11,951 nt of DNA from Kangiellaceae bacterium (GTDB lineage Bacteria; Pseudomonadota; Gammaproteobacteria; Enterobacterales; Kangiellaceae), in contig JASBTO010000149.1 in assembly GCA_030148365.1 (NCBI GenBank), forward strand, positions 1-11,951, in the 5' to 3' direction. Position numbers and translations under genes: made by a program. Positions 1-4,855 of the stretch are shown one piece after another. The notes under the pieces were generated by a model that did not search any database, was not told the DNA's origin, and worked only from the letters and a program-made list of their open reading frames with translations. Positions within the stretch are counted from its first letter, which is position 1. Each line of letters starts with the position of its first letter.

Positions 1-1049
1 TCAGCCAGGTCTATCTGTTCAACCCCGAGAGTTTTGCCTACCGCAAGGTCGAGGGCTTACCCGTCGGTCTGGTGGGTGGTCTGGAATTCAGCCCGGACGG
101 TCAGCGCCTGGCCTTGACCCTGAATACCGCCAGGACGCCGAGCGACACCTTTGTACTGTCACTGGGCAAGGATGATCTTGACGGGGGCGAACTGACCCGG
201 TGGACGCACAGCGAAGTTGGCGGCCTGGACACAGACACTTTCGTGGAGCCGGAACTGGTCCATTATCCGACCTTTGACAAGGTAGACGGCAAGGCCCGGG
301 AGATCCCCGCTTTTGTCTACAAGCCGGAAGGCCCGGGACCCTTCCCCGTGATTATCTCCATTCACGGCGGCCCTGAAGGCCAGTACCGGCCTTCGTTCAG
401 CAGTACCTATCAGCTCTGGTTAAAAGAGCTCGGCGCGGCGGTGATAGCGCCCAATGTGCGCGGCTCCGCGGGTTACGGCCGGAATTATGTCGGTCTCGAC
501 AACGGCTTCAAGCGGGAAGATTCGGTCAAGGATATCGGCGCCCTGCTCGACTGGATTGCTACGCAACCGGAACTCGACCAAAACCGGGTCGCGGTATTTG
601 GCGGCAGCTATGGCGGTTACATGGTGCTGGCCAGCGCGGTGCACTACAGTGACCGGCTGAAAGCGGCCGTTGATATTGTCGGCATTAGCAACTTTGTCAC
701 CTTCCTGAAAAACACCAAGGATTACCGCCGCGATTTGCGCCGCGCGGAGTACGGTGACGAGCGCGACGAAGCCATGCGCAAACATCTGGAGTCGATCAGC
801 CCGAACCGGCATGTCGACAAAATCACCGTCCCCATGCTGGTCGTGCAGGGCCAGAATGATCCCAGGGTCCCGGTCACCGAGGCCGAGCAGATCGTCGAGG
901 CGCTGCGGGAGCAGGGCAGGCAGGTCTGGTACATGAACGCCCTCAACGAGGGGCATGGCTACCGGAAAAAGGAAAATCGGGATATTTACCAGCAGGTAGT
1001 CGTGATCTTCATGAAGGAGTTTCTGCTCGGCGAGCAGACATCCCGGTAG
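1..1049 (+). CDS. S9 family peptidase (prolyl oligopeptidase family), 3' part only
   Basis: C-terminal part of a serine peptidase that cleaves small peptides, usually after proline or a related residue. The frame is open from base 3 to the TAG stop at 1047-1049, so the true start lies before the window and the GTG at 72 is internal. The first ~80 visible codons (e.g. LEFSPDGQRLALT) look like the last blade of a beta-propeller. The rest is an alpha/beta-hydrolase (Peptidase_S9, PF00326 type). The nucleophile elbow GGSYGGYM puts Ser at 606-608, Asp is in GQNDPRVP at 858-860 and His in NEGHGYRKKENR at 954-956, so the triad is complete. No signal peptide can be judged because the N-terminus is missing. 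Family is clear; exact specificity (dipeptidyl versus acylaminoacyl peptidase) is not. Confidence 0.93.
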   Translation, partial: SQVYLFNPESFAYRKVEGLPVGLVGGLEFSPDGQRLALTLNTARTPSDTFVLSLGKDDLDGGELTRWTHSEVGGLDTDTFVEPELVHYPTFDKVDGKAREIPAFVYKPEGPGPFPVIISIHGGPEGQYRPSFSSTYQLWLKELGAAVIAPNVRGSAGYGRNYVGLDNGFKREDSVKDIGALLDWIATQPELDQNRVAVFGGSYGGYMVLASAVHYSDRLKAAVDIVGISNFVTFLKNTKDYRRDLRRAEYGDERDEAMRKHLESISPNRHVDKITVPMLVVQGQNDPRVPVTEAEQIVEALREQGRQVWYMNALNEGHGYRKKENRDIYQQVVVIFMKEFLLGEQTSR

Positions 1050-1073
1050 GAGTCTGAGGTTGGCTGCGCGTCG

Positions 1074-1289
1074 TCACCTGCCTGGCGGCGCGCTGCCGCC
1101 AGGGTCAGGGTTCCGGGGCGGTATCTTCGTCAGTCGGGCGACCCGATCTTTCAGGGTGTCTTCCACCTGGCGCGCTTTCTGTAACTGCTTTTCCCTGTAC
1201 TCGCTCAGTTGCTTCCGCTCGGGTTCGGCGCCTTTGCAACCCCGGAGCAGAAACAGGCACAGGCCGCTGCTTGTCAGTTTTTTGTTCAT
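1074..1289 (-). CDS. small predicted lipoprotein (hypothetical)
   Basis: Seventy-one-codon frame with a lipoprotein-like N-terminus: a Lys-rich start (MNKKL), a short hydrophobic stretch, then LLRGC, which fits a lipobox with Leu at -3 and Gly at -1 although Arg at -2 is unusual. The mature part is a charged, probably alpha-helical segment (about residues 25-57, e.g. ERKQLSEYREKQLQKARQVE) followed by a Pro/Gly-rich tail. The frame stays open upstream to an ATG at 1413-1415, but the ATG at 1287-1289 places the signal sequence correctly. No good Shine-Dalgarno is visible. The tail overlaps a strong hairpin (1081-1103). Short Cys-anchored helical lipoproteins of this kind are common in gammaproteobacteria, but I do not recognise a named family. 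It could be a chance frame. Confidence 0.45.
   Translation of the reverse strand: MNKKLTSSGLCLFLLRGCKGAEPERKQLSEYREKQLQKARQVEDTLKDRVARLTKIPPRNPDPGGSAPPGR
1081..1103. terminator. strong hairpin between S9 peptidase and lipoprotein candidate
   Basis: Perfect 9-bp inverted repeat CCTGGCGGC / GCCGCCAGG with a 5-base loop, 32 bases after the peptidase stop. There is no T-run on either strand, so it is not a classical intrinsic terminator. It could still slow or protect 3' ends of transcripts arriving from both sides. Confidence 0.4.
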
Positions 1290-1415
1290 GATGGGGTTAG
1301 ACGCAAAAATGGAATAACCGGAGTATGCCCCGAGGCCGTTAACCGGAGAAGGCGCTCGGCGGGGACTGCCAACCCGGAATGTTCTCTCATCGCGCCAGCG
1401 GGTTGTACGGCTCAC

Positions 1416-1432
1416 AAAGGCCCGGCCTTTTT
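1416..1432 (+). terminator. intrinsic-terminator-like hairpin before tcdA promoter
   Basis: AAAGGC / GCCTTT arms with a CCG loop, running into five T residues (1428-1432). It lies just before the tcdA promoter, where it would shield tcdA from read-through from the left. The stem is short (6 bp), so confidence is moderate. Confidence 0.45.
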
Positions 1433-1444
1433 GCGATCTGCTCT

Positions 1445-1473
1445 TTGGCTGGCCGCAAGGACCTGTTTATAAT
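1445..1473 (+). promoter_or_regulatory. sigma-70 type promoter of tcdA
   Basis: Exact -10 TATAAT at 1468-1473 and -35-like TTGGCT at 1445-1450, 17 bp apart. Transcription would start near 1480, giving a leader of about 20-25 bases before the tcdA start. Confidence 0.6.
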
Positions 1474-1505
1474 GCGCCCATTCTCGTCAAAGACCTCCCG
1501 TGGCC

Positions 1506-2297
1506 ATGGCCGACAGTGAATTCCAGCAAAGATTTGGCGGCATCCTGCGCCTTTACGGGAATGGCGCGGCCGAAATTTTGCCACGTCTCAACCTGTGCGT
1601 GGTGGGGGTGGGCGGTGTCGGCTCCTGGGTGGCAGAAGCCCTGGCGCGCAGCGGCGTCGGTCACCTGACCCTGATTGACCCCGATGAATTCACCAAGACC
1701 AATATCAACCGCCAACTGCCGGCGCTGACCGATACTATCGGCCTCGGCAAGGGGGAAGTGCTGGCCGGGCGGATAGCGGGTATCAATCCCGACTGCCGGG
1801 TGACGGTAATTGAAGATTTGCTGAGCCCGGAAAATCTCGACCAATATATCGATCCGGATTTCCAGACCGTGATTGACGCTATCGACAGTGCCCGCACCAA
1901 AGCCGCACTGATCAATCATTGCAGCCGCCGCAAGCAGCGGGTCATCGCTATCGGCGGCGCCGGCGGTCAGGTGGACCCTCTCGCCATCCGGGTCGGGGAC
2001 TTGAACACGACCTTCAATGATCCGTTGCTCGCCCGTACCCGTTCGACGCTGCGCCATCGCTACGGGTTTTCCCGCAATCCCAGGCGACGTTACGGCGTCC
2101 CCTGTATCTATTCCACGGAGCAGCAGGTCTACCCCCACCCGGAAGGCGGCGTCAGTCAGCAGAAACCGGACAGTGACCGGGCCTTGCGCCTTGCGTGCGA
2201 TGTGGGCATGGGCGCCTGCACCCAGGTGACGGCGACCTTCGGCATGGTCGCGGCCGCCCAGACCCTGAACCGACTGCTGCCGCGCAAGGTCGTCTAG
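1506..2297 (+). CDS. tcdA: tRNA threonylcarbamoyladenosine dehydratase TcdA (CsdL)
   Basis: Cytoplasmic E1/ThiF-like enzyme that uses ATP to cyclise the t6A at position 37 of ANN-decoding tRNAs to ct6A. The adenylate-binding Rossmann motif GVGGVGSW lies at residues 34-41, followed by the acidic strand end LIDPDEF and the NINRQ motif that is typical of E1-like enzymes. The later RRYGVPCIYSTEQ and GMGACTQVTATFGMVAA segments match TcdA/CsdL rather than MoeB or ThiF. At 263 codons it is full length for the family. A GTG at 1500 in the same frame adds two residues; the ATG at 1506 is preferred, though neither has a clear Shine-Dalgarno. The gene has its own promoter, so it is probably monocistronic, and its stop is only 4 bp from the stop of the convergent HEPN gene. 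Confidence 0.93.
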   Translation: MADSEFQQRFGGILRLYGNGAAEILPRLNLCVVGVGGVGSWVAEALARSGVGHLTLIDPDEFTKTNINRQLPALTDTIGLGKGEVLAGRIAGINPDCRVTVIEDLLSPENLDQYIDPDFQTVIDAIDSARTKAALINHCSRRKQRVIAIGGAGGQVDPLAIRVGDLNTTFNDPLLARTRSTLRHRYGFSRNPRRRYGVPCIYSTEQQVYPHPEGGVSQQKPDSDRALRLACDVGMGACTQVTATFGMVAAAQTLNRLLPRKVV

Positions 2298-2301
2298 ACG
2301 G

Positions 2302-2952
2302 TCAGTCCACGACCGGGTAGCAGGGATCGCCCCAGACCGCCTGCGGGTGGGCCATCATGATATCAATGACGACGGGTACCAGTTTACCCAGCAGATCCGC
2401 GCCATCCCTGACCTGCTCCCGATTGACCTTGCTGTTCCAGGACGAGCCGCCGTGGATCAACTGATTTCGCAGCGTATAGAGCCGTGAGAAAATGCAGCCG
2501 AGGACTCGTGCCGTATCTCTGGCACCCAGCGCCTTGAGAGCCGATCGGCGTGAGCGCTGAAAACGTGACCGCCATTCCTGCTCTGCAATATTGCCGTTGT
2601 GATAATCCCAGAAAGGCTGGAAAACAAAGCGATTGTCCAGTAGCAGGCGGATGGAGTGGGGGAACTCGGACCAAACCAGTTGATACAGACTCTGGTGGTG
2701 GTCCATATCGACCAGGCGCCGCAGAAAATTACCGAAGATTTTTTTCTCGGTAAAGCCGGGCATGCCGCTTATCTCGTTGGCATAGGCGGCGTTGAAGGCG
2801 ATCCACAGGAAAATGAAACGGGCGTCTTCGTCCGCCTCGCATTGCTCCGCCCGGTTCAACCAGCTCAGAGCCCGATGTACGCGCAGCGAAAGCGCCGTGG
2901 GATAATGCTCACGATTTTCCCGTTGCCGGGTTTTCAGGACGCTGTAGTTCAT
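2302..2952 (-). CDS. HEPN-domain protein of unknown role
   Basis: A 216-residue, largely helical soluble protein without signal peptide or membrane segment. RNQLIHG at residues 162-168 is the Rx4H motif that forms the active site of HEPN ribonucleases. Another conserved-looking patch is DEDARFIFLWIAFNAAYANE (residues 41-60). The start is supported by AAGGGG/GGGGAAG a few bases before the ATG. HEPN proteins often act as toxins or RNA-cleaving effectors with a partner nucleotidyltransferase or antitoxin. No such partner is adjacent here: tcdA is convergent, and the nuclease gene diverges 144 bp away. It may therefore be a solitary housekeeping-type HEPN protein. Activity is inferred from the motif only. 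Confidence 0.8.
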   Translation of the reverse strand: MNYSVLKTRQRENREHYPTALSLRVHRALSWLNRAEQCEADEDARFIFLWIAFNAAYANEISGMPGFTEKKIFGNFLRRLVDMDHHQSLYQLVWSEFPHSIRLLLDNRFVFQPFWDYHNGNIAEQEWRSRFQRSRRSALKALGARDTARVLGCIFSRLYTLRNQLIHGGSSWNSKVNREQVRDGADLLGKLVPVVIDIMMAHPQAVWGDPCYPVVD

Positions 2953-3096
2953 GACTTCCCCTTGCAGTTATTATTATTTCTCTATAAAAAGAGCATAGCC
3001 TGAATTGCCACCGTTGATAATGGGCAACAGAACAAAAACAGTCCGCCGTGTAAACGGGCGATAGCAATAATGAAAAATTTTTCGGGGACGAATTGA

Positions 3097-3537
3097 ATGA
3101 AAATACCGGGGTTGCGCCTAACGCTGGCCTTGCTGCTTGCCGGCGCTGCGATGCCGTCTGTCGCCAGCATCAATGTGCTCGTGGATGAAGTGACGTCTAT
3201 CTATGATGCCGATACCTTTCGCGTCAATATCAAAGGCTGGCCGGACATTGTCGGTCACCGGGTGCCGGTCAGGGTCAAAGGGGTTGATGCCCCCGAGTTA
3301 CGGGCGAGGTGTCCGGCTGCCAAGTTGGCGGCGAGAAAAGCCAAACAATTTACCGTGGCGAGATTGCGGGGCGCCAAAGTCATCGAGCTCCGGGACATCG
3401 AGCGCGGCAAGTATTTTCGCATCCTGGCGGAAGTCTGGATAGATGGGGATAATCTTGCTGAGTTGCTGGTCCACGAAGGTCTGGCAAGACGCTATTCCGG
3501 CGGTGCCCGGGCTGGTTGGTGTGAGGGGAGCACTTGA
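3097..3537 (+). CDS. secreted thermonuclease (staphylococcal nuclease-like)
   Basis: Probable exported calcium-dependent nuclease of the SNase family (PF00565), cutting DNA and RNA. Residues 1-24 form a Sec signal peptide ending near SVAS. Catalytic positions can be matched by motif to staphylococcal nuclease: the metal-binding YDADT (Asp37/Asp39), RVKGVDAPE (Arg59, Asp64, Glu67 for Arg35, Asp40, Glu43) and KYFRILA (Arg108 for Arg87). Gly104 replaces the usual Asp of the DKYGR motif, but the catalytic set looks complete. Length (146 residues) is normal. GGGGA lies 8 bases before the ATG. It is separated from the copper genes by a repeat-rich spacer, so no functional link is implied. Confidence 0.9.
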   Translation: MKIPGLRLTLALLLAGAAMPSVASINVLVDEVTSIYDADTFRVNIKGWPDIVGHRVPVRVKGVDAPELRARCPAAKLAARKAKQFTVARLRGAKVIELRDIERGKYFRILAEVWIDGDNLAELLVHEGLARRYSGGARAGWCEGST

Positions 3538-3563
3538 TCGCGAACACCAGACCCGGGACACTT

Positions 3564-3698
3564 CCCGGTCAACCGGGACGCGACGTCTGAACCCGTAATT
3601 CTTACCAGAACCGCCAGCGAGGCGGGCATGTCACGGCCGTCGTTCACGTGGCGTGAACAGCAGACGGAGAAAGCCAGTCGGACGGAGCGAAGGCTCCG
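3564..3698. repeat. cluster of four inverted repeats in the nuclease-copL spacer
   Basis: Within 135 bp there are four perfect hairpins: CCCGGT/ACCGGG (3564-3577), CCGCC/GGCGG (3611-3625), GTTCACG/CGTGAAC with a TGG loop (3642-3658), and CGGAGC/GCTCCG with a GAAG loop (3683-3698). The third extends by CCGTC (3637-3641) pairing with GACGG (3663-3667) across an AGCA bulge, giving a 12-bp bulged stem. None is followed by a T-run, so they are not ordinary terminators. They may be a REP/MITE-like element or a structured 3' end of the nuclease transcript. No open frame here looks like a real gene. Confidence 0.5.
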
Positions 3699-3710
3699 CA
3701 TTTACTTTAG

Positions 3711-3738
3711 CCACTTTCGTAACTTTTTGCGAATGTGG
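3711..3738. promoter_or_regulatory. 28-bp dyad, candidate operator of the copper island
   Basis: Imperfect inverted repeat CCACTTTCGTAA (3711-3722) and TTGCGAATGTGG (3727-3738), 10 of 12 positions complementary, separated by CTTT. It lies directly before a -10-like TATAAC at 3744-3749 and the CopL-like gene. That is where a regulator such as a CopR-type response regulator would bind. It does not match the CueR consensus as I know it. Confidence 0.4.
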
Positions 3739-3743
3739 TAACC

Positions 3744-3749
3744 TATAAC
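3744..3749 (+). promoter_or_regulatory. candidate -10 element for the copL-like gene
   Basis: TATAAC matches the -10 consensus at 5 of 6 positions. There is no good -35 hexamer at 16-18 bp, as expected for an activator-dependent promoter next to the dyad at 3711-3738. The expected start point, about 3756, almost coincides with the ATG at 3758. Either the message is leaderless or the true start codon is the downstream GTG at 3785. Confidence 0.35.
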
Positions 3750-3757
3750 GCTTATCG

Positions 3758-4165
3758 ATGCCAATTAAGGCGAGTTCCCGAGACGTGAAAACACGGTTGC
3801 CGACATTTCTGATGGCGTTTTTCCTGCTGGCTTTTGCCGGTCAGGCCGTCTTCGCGCCGGTGCAAGCCTGTCAGTATTCCGACCTCGGTATGCAGGACAG
3901 TGCTGCGCACGGCATGGAACATGGTCAGGGCATGGACTGTGGCATGGACGAAAATCATTGTGCAAACAAGGAAATGAGCAGTCCGATGGAGGTTGACGAG
4001 TGCAGCCTCGGCTGTGACTGTTGCCCCGGCGCTTGTTCCACCGGCCTGCTGGTTCGTTTTTCCAATTCTCTGGTTACGTTGCATGCTGGCCCTGACGTCA
4101 GTTATGGCGGCCATCTGGTAACCACCCGCACCGAATCCCTGTACCGACCACCCATTATCCGCTGA
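3758..4165 (+). CDS. CopL-like Cys/Met/His-rich secreted protein
   Basis: A 135-residue exported protein with a hydrophobic signal segment (about residues 14-34, LPTFLMAFFLLAFAGQAVFA). A metal-binding-type region follows, with eight Cys (38, 61, 68, 82, 86, 88, 89, 93) and many Met and His, e.g. HGMEHGQGMDCGM and CSLGCDCCPGAC. The end is YRPPIIR. Composition, size and position ahead of DUF411-copA-copB resemble CopL, which in Xanthomonas copLAB precedes copA and is needed for copper-induced expression. It could therefore be a periplasmic copper binder, a regulatory leader gene, or both. The ATG at 3758 has no Shine-Dalgarno and lies near the predicted transcript start. The GTG at 3785 gives a cleaner signal peptide (MKTRLPTFL) with AAGG 14 bases before it. 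CopL assignment is by resemblance only. Confidence 0.72.
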   Translation: MPIKASSRDVKTRLPTFLMAFFLLAFAGQAVFAPVQACQYSDLGMQDSAAHGMEHGQGMDCGMDENHCANKEMSSPMEVDECSLGCDCCPGACSTGLLVRFSNSLVTLHAGPDVSYGGHLVTTRTESLYRPPIIR

Positions 4166-4175
4166 CACGGGGTTA

Positions 4176-4290
4176 GTACGCCTGAAATTCGGCGTACCTC
4201 ATTAAAAATCAACCCTTTACCTCTGTCGGCGGAAGTCAGAACGACTTCCGGATAAATTGAAAACCGGGCTCTTGCCCACTATCAGGAAGT
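4176..4290 (+). promoter_or_regulatory. structured intergenic leader with alternative pairings over the DUF411 ribosome-binding site
   Basis: Hairpin A is GTACGCC/GGCGTAC (4176-4197, 8-base loop). Hairpin B is a perfect 8-bp CGGAAGTC/GACTTCCG (4230-4250, 5-base loop). The right side of B, 4244-4253 (ACTTCCGGAT), can instead pair with 4281-4290 (ATCAGGAAGT) at 9 of 10 positions. That segment contains the Shine-Dalgarno AGGAAG of the next gene. The loop of this alternative stem holds a small GGGC/GCCC hairpin (4266-4277). The two states exclude each other, which is the layout of a translational switch. No T-run follows any stem, so transcription termination is less likely. Function is inferred. 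Confidence 0.45.
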
Positions 4291-4294
4291 TACC

Positions 4295-4855
4295 ATGAAG
4301 TATTTCAAAACCTTGATTTTAGCCATTACCGGCGCCCTGGCTCTCGTTGCCTGTAGCGAAGGTCCGCAACAGGCTGGTCAGTCTCCGGACGCCGGCGAAG
4401 CGTCGGACAAGGCGGCCACGCAACCAAACCCAAATGCCCTCACGGTATACAAATCCCCCTCTTGCGGTTGCTGCGAGCAGTGGGTGTTCCATCTCAAGGA
4501 TAATCAGTTCAGTCCTGAAGTCGAGGATACCGACGCGCTGGCGGCGATCAAGGTAAAACATGGCATCAGGCCCGAGTACCAGTCCTGTCACACTGCGGTC
4601 GAAGAGCAGGGCGGCTATGTTTTTGAGGGTCATGTGCCCGCGCACCTCATCCAGCAGTTTCTGGCCGCGCCACCGAAGGGCGCGATTGGACTTGCCGTTC
4701 CCGGCATGCCCATCGGCAGCCCGGGTATGGTGATGGGCAATCGCTTTGACGATTACGATGTTCTGGTGTTGAACAAGGATGGTAGCAGCCGGGTTTACGC
4801 GCATATTGATGCCAGCACCAGTGAGCGACTGGCGAGGCAGGAGAGTGAGCAATGA
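4295..4855 (+). CDS. DUF411 (CopG-like) copper-binding lipoprotein
   Basis: A 186-residue predicted lipoprotein with lipobox LVAC (Cys20), so periplasmic and membrane-anchored, then a low-complexity linker to about residue 48 and a DUF411 domain. Likely metal ligands are SCGCC (Cys57, 59, 60) in YKSPSCGCCEQW, SCH (Cys98, His99), His113 and His117 in EGHVPAHL, and Met138/145/147. DUF411 proteins sit in many proteobacterial copper and silver clusters, and CopG of this group binds copper through cysteines. The exact role (storage, redox or transfer to CopA) is not settled. AGGAAG lies 5 bases before the ATG and may be masked by the upstream RNA structure. The stop overlaps the copA start as ATGA, which implies coupled translation in DUF411-copA-copB. 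Confidence 0.88.
   Translation: MKYFKTLILAITGALALVACSEGPQQAGQSPDAGEASDKAATQPNPNALTVYKSPSCGCCEQWVFHLKDNQFSPEVEDTDALAAIKVKHGIRPEYQSCHTAVEEQGGYVFEGHVPAHLIQQFLAAPPKGAIGLAVPGMPIGSPGMVMGNRFDDYDVLVLNKDGSSRVYAHIDASTSERLARQESEQ

Noticed and set aside
420..956. 178-codon - strand frame inside the S9 peptidase gene
   Set aside because: Directly opposite the catalytic domain with its complete triad; no independent evidence.
2962..2988. TTGCAG ... TATAAA as a promoter for the nuclease gene
   Set aside because: Spacing is only 15 bp and the start would be about 100 bases upstream of the gene; too weak to list as a feature.
3683..3698. CGGAGC/GCTCCG hairpin as intrinsic terminator of the nuclease gene
   Set aside because: No T-run follows (CATTTACTTT) and it lies about 150 bases past the stop; kept only as part of the repeat cluster.
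3492..3701. 69-codon - strand frame in the repeat-rich spacer
   Set aside because: Overlaps the end of the nuclease gene and consists largely of hairpin sequence. The peptide has no domain or signal; probably a by-product of the inverted repeats.
3538..3757. Integron attC site or insertion-sequence end suggested by the bulged hairpin
   Set aside because: No recognisable core or inverse-core sites, integrase, transposase or target duplication could be seen.
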